A stretch of 64,000 nt of DNA. Source: Fusibacter sp963666805 (GTDB lineage Bacteria > Bacillota > Clostridia > Peptostreptococcales > Acidaminobacteraceae). The stretch lies in the NCBI GenBank assembly GCA_963666805.2, contig CAXXWR010000006.1, forward strand, positions 868,001 to 932,000. The letters run 5' to 3'. Position 1 is the stretch's first letter. Each line of letters starts with the position of its first letter. Below the pieces are notes generated by a model. The model was not told the origin of the DNA and made no database searches. It saw only the letters and a program-made list of their open reading frames with translations. This document shows positions 8,673 through 17,482 of the stretch, piece after piece. Made by a program: the position numbers and the translations under genes.

Positions 8673-9347
8673 TTATCGGTAAATCTTATCAATATAAGTA
8701 ACATCGATCATCCCGTCAATATTTAAGAGATCATCGAGGACCTTTTGGTCAATGACTTCATCAGCTTCAATAATGCCAATAGCACGTTTGTTTTTTTCTT
8801 TTCTATAGAGTTTAGTATTAGCGATATTGATTCTATTTTCTGAAAGAATAGAGGCGATACGTGCTAGCATCCCCGTACTATCGCGGTGGTGAGTGACCAA
8901 AGTGTTATAGTCACCACTATATTGAACATCAATGTCGTTAATGGACTCAATGACCATCTTTCCACCACCAATGGAAACGCCGATGATATTCCAAATGCCT
9001 AGGCGATTGGTTTTAGCCACAATTTTGACCGTGTTGGGATGGGACATCTCTTCTTCTGAACAGACAAATTCATATTTTAATCCCCGATTATCTGCAATCT
9101 CATAAGCTTTTACCAGACGTTCATCATCAGGTTTGAGGCCTAAGAAACCACCTAGTAATGCAATATCTGTTCCGTGGCCTTTATACGTTTTGGCAAAAGA
9201 ACCATATAAGATAAAGGTTACTTCGGTAATGTCAAATTTGATTATACTTTGTGCAGTGTAGCCGATACGACAGGCACCTGCAGTATGTGAACTCGATGGT
9301 CCAATCATAATAGGACCAATAATATCGAACAAGTTGTAATCTTTCAT
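8673..9347 (-). CDS. sdaAB: L-serine dehydratase, beta subunit
   Basis: The 224-residue partner of SdaAA. The N-terminal part has the signature IGPSSSHTAGACRIG, and the C-terminal 75 residues form an ACT regulatory domain (THHRDSTGMLARIASILSENRINIANT). An upstream TTG in frame falls inside the Shine-Dalgarno sequence GAGGAGG, so the ATG at 9347 is chosen. The gene heads the sda operon; the region upstream is shared with the divergent chemotaxis receptor. Confidence 0.94.
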   Translation of the reverse strand: MKDYNLFDIIGPIMIGPSSSHTAGACRIGYTAQSIIKFDITEVTFILYGSFAKTYKGHGTDIALLGGFLGLKPDDERLVKAYEIADNRGLKYEFVCSEEEMSHPNTVKIVAKTNRLGIWNIIGVSIGGGKMVIESINDIDVQYSGDYNTLVTHHRDSTGMLARIASILSENRINIANTKLYRKEKNKRAIGIIEADEVIDQKVLDDLLNIDGMIDVTYIDKIYR

Positions 9348-9575
9348 AATAGGAAACCTCCTCAAGGCTATAGCGTTATTTTATCAGAAAACATCTTAAG
9401 AATCACGAGGTTTATTGTTATAAATATACAAATTTACTCATAAAAAAATGGTTTTAAAGTATGATAGACGCTTTTAATTTAAAAAAGTATAATAGTGATT
9501 AAAAGAGTTGAAACATATATTTTAAAAAGGCATATGTTGTAAACGCTTGAGCAGACAGGGGGAGTAACGGTTATA

Positions 9576-9607
9576 TTGTCACAATAAAGGGTATATATTT
9601 GTCACAA
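9576..9607. repeat. two direct copies of TTGTCACAA upstream of the MCP gene
   Basis: TTGTCACAA occurs at 9576-9584 and again at 9599-9607, 23 bases apart centre to centre. Each copy is itself an odd palindrome (TTGT-C-ACAA). They lie 45-75 bases before the receptor start codon, downstream of a TATAAT at 9488-9493. They may be operator sites, but no regulator can be named. Confidence 0.4.
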
Positions 9608-9649
9608 GGGCATGATTAATATGCACTACTAAAAAAAGGGGAGAGAATT

Positions 9650-11434
9650 ATGAAAAAAATCAAGACAAAGCTAATTGTTGTTATTGGAGTGATTATTTTA
9701 TTTGTTGCATTATCAGTTGGGATAACAGCAACGGTAGAAACTTACGAAAACAATCAAGCTCAAATCAAGTTGCTTGATTCACAACTCAGAAACTCTTATG
9801 ATGAGAGTATCAAAGATAAAGTTGATATTATTGTTTCTGAGCTTGATGGGATTGGAAATCAAGTGGACAAGGGTACCATTACAAAAGCGCAAGGGGAAAC
9901 GCTTGCAGCGGATTTAATCAGAGATGCAAAATATGGTGAAAGCGGGTATTTTTGGGTAGATACTGCAGAAGGCATCAATGTTGTTCTAAGAGGAACTGAT
10001 TCTGAAGGAACCAACAGAATGGATCTTGAAGATAAAAAGGGCAACAAGATAATTGAAGAAATGATAGAGATAGCCACCTCAAATGATGAGGGCGGTTATT
10101 ATGAATATTTTTTTCCAAAACCTGATGATCCCAATGAAGTGCCACTTCCTAAAAGGGCTTATGTTAAATTTTATCCAGCTTTTAATTGGGTAATTGGCAC
10201 AGGAAATTATACAGATGATATTGATAAATATATACAAAATGAATCTGATATATTGGCTGTTCAAATGAGAAATTCAATATTAGTATTGGCTTTGATTACA
10301 CTAGGGATATTGATTATCGGTATTATTGTTGCTAACATTTTTAGTAATCGTTTGACAAGACCTATATTAAAAGTAAAAGAATTAATTGATAAGACAGCTG
10401 ATTTAGATGTTAAAGAAGATGCATCATATGATTATTTATTAGATATTAAAGATGAGACGGGATTAATTGCTCGGTCAACAGGGAACTTAAGGGTGATTTT
10501 AAGAGAACTCATTGATGAAATGAGAAATACTTCAAATGTCCTTTCAACGTCCTCTTCTGAATTGAATAAGATTGTCAATACAGGACGTGAAAGTATAGAA
10601 GCGGTGTCTTCAACTATCAATGATTTCGCTCATGGGGCAACGGAACAAGCTGAAGATGCTCAAAATGTCGTTACCAGTATGTCAGGTCTTGAAAGTGAAA
10701 TCAATGAAAGTGTTAAGGGCGCAGAAGAATTAAAAGGTTATACCAGTGAAGTAACAGGGAACAATCAAAAAGGTGTTGAACTGATTACTGATCTAGGAGA
10801 CAAGTTTAAAGTGACTGCTGATGCCAACCAAATGCTCAACAGTAACGTTAAAACACTTACTGTCAAATCGGCATCTATCGTTGAAATTACAAATACCATT
10901 CAACAGATTGCAGAACAAACTAACCTGTTAGCACTTAATGCGGCGATTGAAGCGGCAAGAGCAGGTGAAGCGGGTAGAGGTTTTGCAGTTGTGGCAGAAG
11001 AAATTCGAAAATTGGCGGAACAAACTTCACATTCTACTACTGAGATTGAAGGGATTACTTCTCAAATTTTAAGTGAAATTCAAATGACAGAAGGCAATAT
11101 GACGCATGCCAATGACGCAATTAAAGTTTCTGGTGAAGTCCTTGAAGAAGTTCAAAAATCATTTGAAGCCATCGAATCAAGTATGAATAGTACTATTTTT
11201 AGACTTGAAGGCATTACGAATAACATTAAAGTCGTTGATCAAAATAAGACTGAAGTGATTGAAGCTGTCCATGGTATTTCAGCAATTACTGAAGAAAATG
11301 CAGCAGCGGCTGAAGAAATTGCAGCAACAATGGAAACACAAGCATCACTGATGAGAGATATCTATGATAATTCAACTGAGACACAAAAAATTGCGTCTAA
11401 TCTCAATGAAATTATTAAGCGTTTTAGAGTATAG
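9650..11434 (+). CDS. methyl-accepting chemotaxis protein with Cache sensor
   Basis: A 594-residue transmembrane receptor. TM1 is about residues 8-28, followed by an extracellular single-Cache_2-type sensor (about 35-200; YGESGYFWVDT, FNWVIGTGNYTDDID), TM2 about 208-230, a HAMP domain about 231-285, and a long coiled-coil signalling domain. The hairpin tip reads QTNLLALNAAIEAARAGEAGRGFAVVA in overlapping conserved blocks that contact CheA and CheW. Cache_2 receptors often bind small carboxylates, but the ligand is not deducible here. Strong AGGGGAGAG precedes the ATG. It is monocistronic with a terminator behind it. No other chemotaxis or flagellar genes are nearby. Confidence 0.93.
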   Translation: MKKIKTKLIVVIGVIILFVALSVGITATVETYENNQAQIKLLDSQLRNSYDESIKDKVDIIVSELDGIGNQVDKGTITKAQGETLAADLIRDAKYGESGYFWVDTAEGINVVLRGTDSEGTNRMDLEDKKGNKIIEEMIEIATSNDEGGYYEYFFPKPDDPNEVPLPKRAYVKFYPAFNWVIGTGNYTDDIDKYIQNESDILAVQMRNSILVLALITLGILIIGIIVANIFSNRLTRPILKVKELIDKTADLDVKEDASYDYLLDIKDETGLIARSTGNLRVILRELIDEMRNTSNVLSTSSSELNKIVNTGRESIEAVSSTINDFAHGATEQAEDAQNVVTSMSGLESEINESVKGAEELKGYTSEVTGNNQKGVELITDLGDKFKVTADANQMLNSNVKTLTVKSASIVEITNTIQQIAEQTNLLALNAAIEAARAGEAGRGFAVVAEEIRKLAEQTSHSTTEIEGITSQILSEIQMTEGNMTHANDAIKVSGEVLEEVQKSFEAIESSMNSTIFRLEGITNNIKVVDQNKTEVIEAVHGISAITEENAAAAEEIAATMETQASLMRDIYDNSTETQKIASNLNEIIKRFRV

Positions 11435-11466
11435 TTTTTAGACTTTTCAATGATAATTTTAAAAAA

Positions 11467-11497
11467 GGTGTCTGGCATTTAGCCAGGCACCTTTTGT
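11467..11497. terminator. terminator between MCP and ABC-F genes
   Basis: A 10-bp stem, GGTGTCTGGC with GCCAGGCACC, flanked by A and T runs, can end transcription from both converging genes. Confidence 0.85.
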
Positions 11498-11536
11498 TTG
11501 ATTTAATATTAAAAGGAATGAAGTCATATGCTGAGA

Positions 11537-13093
11537 TTAAACAATTTTAGTTGTCCACTCTTCAAGATTCCAGACTGTATCAGCCACCTCTTGATAGAAT
11601 TCAGGTTCATGACTAATCAACAGAATAGAACCCTTGTAGTCATTAAGTGCTCTTTTGAGTTCTTCTTTTGCATCAACATCAAGGTGGTTGGTAGGCTCAT
11701 CAAGAATCAGGAGATTGCTTTCACGATTCATGAGTTTACATAAACGAACTTTGGCTTGTTCACCACCACTCAAGACGACAATTTTACTTTCAATATGATC
11801 AGTTGTAAGGCCACATCTTGCAAGGGCAGCTCTTACCTCATATTGAGTCATAGCAGGAAATTCTTCCCATACTTCTTCAATACACGTATTGTAATTTGCG
11901 TCTTTAATTTCTTGCTCAAAGTAACTCATCTCTAAGGATTCACCCAGTCTTACTTCTCCTGAAATTCCAGGGATTTCACCGATGATACTTTTTAAAAGTG
12001 TGGTTTTACCCAATCCATTAGCCCCTATAATAGCGATTTTTTGACCCCGTTCCATGCGTAAATTAAGAGGTTTGCATAAGGGTTCATTATAGCCAATGAC
12101 CAAATCGGTGGTTTCAAATAACAGTTTGCCAGAGGTTTTAGCGGTTAAAAAGTTAAATTCAGGTTTCGGCTTTTCTCTTTGGAGTTCAATACGGTCCATT
12201 TTATCGAGTTTCTTTTGTCGAGACATGGCCATGTTACGGGTGGCAACACGGGCTTTATTTCTTGCAACAAAATTTTCAAGATCTGCAATCTCTTTTTGTT
12301 GTTGGGCATAGGCTGCCTCCACCTGTCTTTTCTTTTCTTCATAAACTCTCATGAATTCGTCGTAGCTGCCGACATAACGGGTGAGCGATTGATTTTCCAT
12401 ATGATAAATAACGTTAACCACATCGTTAAGGAAAGGAATATCGTGAGAAATTAAGATAAAGGCATTTTCATAGTTAATAAGATAACGTTTAAGCCATTCA
12501 ATATGACTCTCATCAAGATAGTTGGTCGGTTCATCTAGGAGTAAAATATCGGGTTTTTCTAACAAGAGTTTAGCCAGTAACACTTTGGTTCTTTGACCGC
12601 CACTCAAACTATTAACATCTTTATCCAGACCGATGTCTATGAGACCTAGTCCCCGTGCGACTTCATTGATTTTAGTATCTATAATATAGAAATCATTATG
12701 GTCGAGAATGTCTTGTATAGTTCCGACTTCTTCCATAAGAATGTTAAGTTCTTGTTCAGAAACTTCTCCCATGCGCATATACATATCGTTCATTTCAGCT
12801 TCTAATTCAAAAAGGTAAAGAAAAGCCATCTCTAAGATGTCTTTAACAGTCTTTCCTTTTTTAAGAACAGTATGTTGATCTAAATAGCCTGTTCTTACAC
12901 GTTTAGACCATTCTACATTGCCTGAATCGGGTTCAAGTTTATGGGTGATAATGTTCATAAAAGTAGATTTACCTTCACCATTGGCACCAATGAGACCAAT
13001 GTGTTCGCCTTTTAGTAGGCGGAAAGAAACATTATCAAAAATGCCACGGCCGCCGAAGCCATGACTGAGTTGGGTAACAGTTAATATACTCAT
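11537..13093 (-). CDS. ABC-F family ATPase
   Basis: A soluble twin-ATPase protein of 518 residues with no membrane segments. Domain 1 has Walker A GANGEGKST, signature LSGGQRTK and Walker B ILLLDEPTNYLDE; domain 2 has GANGLGKTT, LSGGEQAKV and LLILDEPTNHLD. Between them is the charged linker typical of ABC-F proteins, which act on the ribosome E/P-site region (translation factor or antibiotic protection). The linker is of ordinary length, and the N-terminus (LDQHTVLKKGKTV) resembles the housekeeping YkpA-type group more than known resistance proteins. GAGGAG precedes the ATG. Confidence 0.9.
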   Translation of the reverse strand: MSILTVTQLSHGFGGRGIFDNVSFRLLKGEHIGLIGANGEGKSTFMNIITHKLEPDSGNVEWSKRVRTGYLDQHTVLKKGKTVKDILEMAFLYLFELEAEMNDMYMRMGEVSEQELNILMEEVGTIQDILDHNDFYIIDTKINEVARGLGLIDIGLDKDVNSLSGGQRTKVLLAKLLLEKPDILLLDEPTNYLDESHIEWLKRYLINYENAFILISHDIPFLNDVVNVIYHMENQSLTRYVGSYDEFMRVYEEKKRQVEAAYAQQQKEIADLENFVARNKARVATRNMAMSRQKKLDKMDRIELQREKPKPEFNFLTAKTSGKLLFETTDLVIGYNEPLCKPLNLRMERGQKIAIIGANGLGKTTLLKSIIGEIPGISGEVRLGESLEMSYFEQEIKDANYNTCIEEVWEEFPAMTQYEVRAALARCGLTTDHIESKIVVLSGGEQAKVRLCKLMNRESNLLILDEPTNHLDVDAKEELKRALNDYKGSILLISHEPEFYQEVADTVWNLEEWTTKIV

Positions 13094-13304
13094 GATTCTC
13101 CTCGCTATGCTTTATTATGAATCATCTATAGCAGGCCTAATAGAGCATGCTATAAAGGATAGTGGTTTTTTTAGTCTCAAATATTATATAATAAATAAAG
13201 AATTATAATCAAGTCATTCAGAGTAAACGTTTCAATCAAGTAATAATGATGACGCAATGATTGTTGAAATAAAGCACAGGATTAAGTGAAAGGTGGCATC
13301 AACG

Positions 13305-13898
13305 ATGGCAAAATTAAGAATTAAAAACATTGAGAAAGTAAGAGCACTTCATTATTTAAATGGGTATGATATAACGTATGAGACTAAATCGGGGAGAGAA
13401 GCCCATTGGGAGCTTGCTTCTCGAGCAGGTTTAGAACGTTTAAAGGATGAAATTGAAAATGGGACCCACTATACGGATGGCACAATGATTTTTGCTTGTG
13501 ATGAAAAAAGAGAAAAAGTTGTACTCATCAAAGAGTATCGTGTGTCAGCAGGCAGATATCTATATACTTTACCAGCGGGCTTAAGCGATGTGGGAGAAAG
13601 CGAAGAAGAAACAGCCATTCGTGAATTTAAAGAGGAGACAGGTATGGAACTTAGCCCTGGTTATGTAGCACCTTCACGCTATGTATCAGTGGGCATTGTT
13701 AATGAATGTGTCAATGTTGTTTATGGGTTTTATTCAGGGACACCATCCAGTGCCTTCTTAGAAGACAATGAAGATGCTGAGGTGGTGATTGTAGATAGGG
13801 AACATGTTAAAGAACTCCTGGAAACAGCAGAAGTTCCTTTTAGAACAGCAGCTCTTTTAGAAAATTTCTATAACCTCAATCCATTTATAAACAAATAG
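13305..13898 (+). CDS. NUDIX hydrolase, probable ADP-ribose pyrophosphatase
   Basis: The 197-residue protein has a full NUDIX box, G-X5-E-X7-REFKEETG, within the segment beginning GESEEETAIREF. The preceding beta sheet and the LPAG segment before the box match the ADP-ribose diphosphatase group (NudF/YqkG). The likely reaction is ADP-ribose to AMP plus ribose-5-phosphate; other nucleoside diphosphate derivatives are possible. An in-frame GTG at 13293 is part of the AGGTGG Shine-Dalgarno sequence, so the ATG at 13305 is preferred. Confidence 0.88.
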   Translation: MAKLRIKNIEKVRALHYLNGYDITYETKSGREAHWELASRAGLERLKDEIENGTHYTDGTMIFACDEKREKVVLIKEYRVSAGRYLYTLPAGLSDVGESEEETAIREFKEETGMELSPGYVAPSRYVSVGIVNECVNVVYGFYSGTPSSAFLEDNEDAEVVIVDREHVKELLETAEVPFRTAALLENFYNLNPFINK

Positions 13899-13943
13899 TT
13901 TAAAGCATCCATGAAAACTTTTTGTTAAGAAATATCCTTTTAC

Positions 13944-13971
13944 GTGACAATACTTTCTAATGTGTTATAAT
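13944..13971 (+). promoter_or_regulatory. promoter for the DEAD-box helicase gene
   Basis: GTGACA (13944-13949), a 16-base spacer and TATAAT (13966-13971) with an extended TG form a good sigma-A-type promoter. It leaves an untranslated leader of roughly 75 bases, a feature seen in some cold-regulated helicase genes. Confidence 0.65.
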
Positions 13972-14054
13972 AGAATGATTGTTATAAACATTTGAAAGAT
14001 ATAGGATTTTAATATCCGTTATTTTATAAAGCAAACGTAAGAAAGGAAATTTAG

Positions 14055-15788
14055 ATGAACAAAATTCAATTTAGTGAATTAGAAATCTCAGAAGAAATTA
14101 TTAGAGCGGTAACCGAGATGGGGTTTGAAGAAACAACACCAATTCAGACAATGGCGATCCCACGTGCCCTTAAAGGCAAGGATATTGTCGGTCAAGCTCA
14201 AACTGGGACTGGAAAAACGGCAGCTTTTGCCATTCCAATGCTCGAAAGAGTTGATCCAAAAGACAAAAATGTCCAAGCCTTGGTCCTTTGTCCAACACGT
14301 GAACTAGCTGTTCAAATCTCTGAAGAAGTGAACAATATAGCTAAATTCAAAGACAAAATTTCGATTGTACCTGTTTATGGTGGACAAGACATCGAAAGAC
14401 AAATTCGTGCGATTCGTAAAGGCGCACAAATTATTATTGGTACACCGGGTAGAGTACTCGACCATTTAAGAAGAAAAACATTAAAATTGCACGGACTTAA
14501 AATGTTAACACTTGATGAAGCAGATGAAATGCTCAACATGGGATTTAGAGAAGATATTGAAACGGTGATGAAATCAGTTGACCATGACATTCAAACGATG
14601 TTGTTTTCAGCAACGATGCCACCAGCAATCATGAGTATTATCAATGAATACCAACATGACCCTGAAATTCTCAAAGTCAAACACAAAGAGTTAACAACCC
14701 CTAATATCAATCAAGTTTATATTGAAGTCAGAGATCGTGATAAACTTGAAACGTTAACGCGTCTTGTTGATATTTACAATTACAAATTATCAATTGTTTT
14801 CTGTAATACGAAAAAGCGTGTTGACGAAGTAACAGATATGCTTCAAGCAAGAGGGTATCAATGTGACAAAATTCATGGTGACATGAAACAAACACTTCGT
14901 ATGAATGTGATTAAGAAATTTAAACGCGGTGATATTGATATGTTAGTTGCCACTGATGTAGCAGCAAGAGGATTGGACATTGATGATGTTGAGGCAGTAT
15001 TTAATTACGATATGCCTTCACATGAAGAATACTATGTTCATAGAATCGGTCGTACAGGACGTGCAGGTAAAGAAGGAACATCATTTACGTTTATTACTTA
15101 CCGTGACTACAACCTTTTAAGAAATATTCAAAAATATACAAAATCGGAAATGAAACGTCATCCAATTCCTAAAATCAGTGATATTGAAGCCGTTAAGAGA
15201 GATGTTTTTATGGCTGAATTGAAGGACAAAATTGATGCAGGTGTTAAATCTAAATACTTGCAAATGGTTGAAGAATTCACAGCTGAAAAATATACAACTG
15301 TTGAACTTGCAGCAACACTTTTACAAATGGAACTTGAATTAAAAGAAACAGTTGAAATTGATTCAATTGACAATGATAGATCGTGGAAAGAAAAACGTTC
15401 TAAGAATAAAAATGAAGGTCGTTCAAATGAAGGGCGTTCAAATGGTAGACGTTCTTCTAATGCAGGTATGATTCGTATGCATATCAATGTTGGAACTAAC
15501 CATCAAGTCAGACCAAGAGACCTTGTAGGTGCAATTGCAAATGAAGCGGGCATTGAAGGTAAAATGATCGGAAATGTAGATATCTTCGACTCTTTCTCAT
15601 TTGTTGAAATTCCTGAAAGTCAAGCGGAACGTGTCATTAAGACAATGTCTAAGAGCAAGATTAAAGGCAATAAAGTTTCAATTGAAAAGGCAAGAACAAG
15701 AAAGAAAAAAACAGGCGGTTCTAAGGACTTCAAAAAAGGGTTTAAACCTAAGAGTGGTTCTAAACGTTCTGGTAAAACGAGTAAATAA
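14055..15788 (+). CDS. DEAD-box ATP-dependent RNA helicase (CshA/DeaD type)
   Basis: A 577-residue RNA-unwinding enzyme involved in RNA decay, ribosome assembly or cold adaptation. Visible motifs include the Q motif (TTPIQTMAIP), motif I AQTGTGKT (48-55), PTRELA, LDEADEML, SATMP, and HRIGRTGRAG. After the two RecA-like domains comes a linker of charged, Ser/Arg/Asn repeats (about 445-470), a DbpA-type RNA-binding domain (about 470-550) and a Lys/Gly/Ser-rich tail. The DbpA-like domain suggests a structured RNA target such as rRNA. AAGGAAA precedes the ATG; a terminator follows immediately. Confidence 0.94.
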   Translation: MNKIQFSELEISEEIIRAVTEMGFEETTPIQTMAIPRALKGKDIVGQAQTGTGKTAAFAIPMLERVDPKDKNVQALVLCPTRELAVQISEEVNNIAKFKDKISIVPVYGGQDIERQIRAIRKGAQIIIGTPGRVLDHLRRKTLKLHGLKMLTLDEADEMLNMGFREDIETVMKSVDHDIQTMLFSATMPPAIMSIINEYQHDPEILKVKHKELTTPNINQVYIEVRDRDKLETLTRLVDIYNYKLSIVFCNTKKRVDEVTDMLQARGYQCDKIHGDMKQTLRMNVIKKFKRGDIDMLVATDVAARGLDIDDVEAVFNYDMPSHEEYYVHRIGRTGRAGKEGTSFTFITYRDYNLLRNIQKYTKSEMKRHPIPKISDIEAVKRDVFMAELKDKIDAGVKSKYLQMVEEFTAEKYTTVELAATLLQMELELKETVEIDSIDNDRSWKEKRSKNKNEGRSNEGRSNGRRSSNAGMIRMHINVGTNHQVRPRDLVGAIANEAGIEGKMIGNVDIFDSFSFVEIPESQAERVIKTMSKSKIKGNKVSIEKARTRKKKTGGSKDFKKGFKPKSGSKRSGKTSK

Positions 15789-15800
15789 TTAATGAGTGAA

Positions 15801-15831
15801 AAGGTTTTCGAGTAATCGAAAACCTTTTTTT
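15801..15831 (+). terminator. terminator after the RNA helicase gene
   Basis: A perfect 11-bp stem, AAGGTTTTCGA/TCGAAAACCTT with a GTAA loop, followed by a T run. Confidence 0.9.
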
Positions 15832-15866
15832 ATTTTTTGTCATGTAATCATATGTAAGGTGAGGCC

Positions 15867-16052
15867 GTGGCCTAAAGCCCAGCTGGCACGTGATAGCTGT
15901 TTCTCGCCTTGTGAAAAATGACGAAAAGTTCCTTTTGATAGTGCTCAAACTCACTGCGTTCAAACAGTGAGCACCCAGCATCAAAGGGAGCTTTTCTATT
16001 TTTCAGACAAGGCTCAAAAATGCTATCACGCACCAGCTAGGCTTTAGGCCAC
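15867..16052. repeat. long imperfect inverted-repeat element, copy 1
   Basis: A 186-base element between two converging genes. Its ends are a perfect 13-bp inverted repeat (15867-15879 with 16040-16052, GTGGCCTAAAGCC). The two arms remain complementary with scattered mismatches for about 75 bases each and enclose an inner hairpin (CTCACTG 15950-15956 with CAGTGAG 15965-15971). No coding frame is evident and no target-site duplication was seen. A short extra piece of the left arm, TAGCTGTTTCTC, recurs at 16115-16126. A second copy, in opposite orientation, lies at 18451-18607. It may be a MITE, an ERIC-like intergenic repeat or a structured transcript end. Confidence 0.85.
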
Positions 16053-16128
16053 TTTTTTACTTTATTGGGCATGACCATATGATGAAAGATAAAGTGTGAC
16101 GGGGTGGGGGGTTGTTAGCTGTTTCTCA

Positions 16129-17376
16129 TTAAAGCTCATTTAAAGTTTTATTACGAATTTGTCCAATAACAAAGACTAATAATATAAGACTACAGATTCG
16201 ATAGAGACCGGTAATAGAAATATTGCTTGTCATAGAACCTGCTAAAAAAGCGCCAAGCGGTGTTGCACAAAGTCCAAATGTATTGACGTTAGCTCCAACT
16301 CTGGATAAATAGCGTTTATCTACTTTTGTCATGAGTAAAATACCTAATTGCATATTGATGAGTGGAATTGCTGATCCCATGATAAAGGTGAGTAGTGATA
16401 GGCATATTTTTTGAATAATGGTGTAAGTGATTAAGTGAATAAAGGATAACCCCATATAACTCAAACCAATGAGAATACCAGCCATTAAAAACAGGGTCTT
16501 ACCAGAAAGTCTTTTTTTTAAGATTGGCAGCAATAGTCCCCCCATAATGACACCCATCAAAATGCAGATATTAAAGAGACTCATCATGTAGGTATCACCT
16601 TTTAGAACATCACCGATATAAATAGCCTGTAAGGCATTTATAGGGACAACCATTAAGTTGAAAAATGTTGCGAAAAGTGTCATTTGGAGGATAATCGGAA
16701 CTTGAGCCATATAACTAAAGCCTTCACGGAGCTCTTTGATAGACTGATTGATGGTCAGCTTATCTTTTTGGGTATACTCATCCTTTACGACTAAAGTTGA
16801 AATAATGAATAAACATATAAAGAAAGTTAAGGCATCTATAATAATGACACCACCTATGCCGATTAAAGCAATTAAAATACCTGCAACACCATAGCCAACC
16901 ATTTCTACACCTTTTTTAAGGCTATTATCAAGTGATTTAGCGTGGGTTATTTTATGATGATTGACAGTGTGTTTATACAGTACAAGCGCTGCAGGTTGTC
17001 TAATAGACTCAAAAGTCGAATTCATAAAAGTAAAAGCATAAAGTTCAATCATATTGAGTTGTCCTTTGATATAGAGGATGGCAGTAATTAGAGCAATGAG
17101 GCCTCTTCCCAAATCACAAATAATGAGGATTTTCTTCTTATGAAAATAATTACTAACAACACCAGAAATCATTCCAAAAACTAAATTGGGTAAGGCGTTG
17201 ATAGCAAAAAGAGATGCTATGAGGGAAGCGGAGCCTGTTAGTTGATAGACCATCCAGCTGTAGGCCAATGTGTCGATAGAGTCTCCAAATCTTGAAATAA
17301 GTGTTGCAAACAGTAATTTGAGATACTGTTTTTCACTAAGTAGAGAACGATAAGTGATTTCTCCTGTCACATTCAT
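16129..17376 (-). CDS. MFS transporter (DHA3/MFS_3-type efflux family)
   Basis: A polytopic membrane protein of 415 residues with about 12 hydrophobic segments and the arrangement of the DHA3 drug-efflux branch: early LISRFGDSIDTLAYSWMVYQLTGS and the conserved loop FHKKKILIICDLGRG after TM2-3. Members export macrolides or other small compounds by proton antiport; the substrate here is unknown. The frame extends to 17400, but AGGAGG overlaps that stretch and places the start at the ATG at 17376. It is divergent from an XRE-type regulator gene about 106 bases away, a common regulator-pump arrangement. Confidence 0.87.
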   Translation of the reverse strand: MNVTGEITYRSLLSEKQYLKLLFATLISRFGDSIDTLAYSWMVYQLTGSASLIASLFAINALPNLVFGMISGVVSNYFHKKKILIICDLGRGLIALITAILYIKGQLNMIELYAFTFMNSTFESIRQPAALVLYKHTVNHHKITHAKSLDNSLKKGVEMVGYGVAGILIALIGIGGVIIIDALTFFICLFIISTLVVKDEYTQKDKLTINQSIKELREGFSYMAQVPIILQMTLFATFFNLMVVPINALQAIYIGDVLKGDTYMMSLFNICILMGVIMGGLLLPILKKRLSGKTLFLMAGILIGLSYMGLSFIHLITYTIIQKICLSLLTFIMGSAIPLINMQLGILLMTKVDKRYLSRVGANVNTFGLCATPLGAFLAGSMTSNISITGLYRICSLILLVFVIGQIRNKTLNEL

Positions 17377-17415
17377 ATTGCATAATCCTCCTTTATTCAA
17401 TCAGCGTCTATTGCT

Positions 17416-17440
17416 AATATTGGAATTATGATACAATATT
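17416..17440. promoter_or_regulatory. inverted repeat in the divergent MFS/regulator intergenic region
   Basis: AATATTG at 17416-17422 and CAATATT at 17434-17440 form a 7-bp inverted repeat with an 11-base spacer. It lies in the only space shared by the two divergent genes and overlaps TA-rich -10-like sequence, so it is a candidate operator for the regulator. Confidence 0.4.
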
Positions 17441-17482
17441 TTAAATGACATAAAAATCCAATTAAAGTGGTAGATGAGGTGA

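Noticed and set aside
15867..16052. Insertion sequence with transposase
   Set aside because: Only 186 bases long with no coding frame and no visible target-site duplication; treated as a non-coding repeat.
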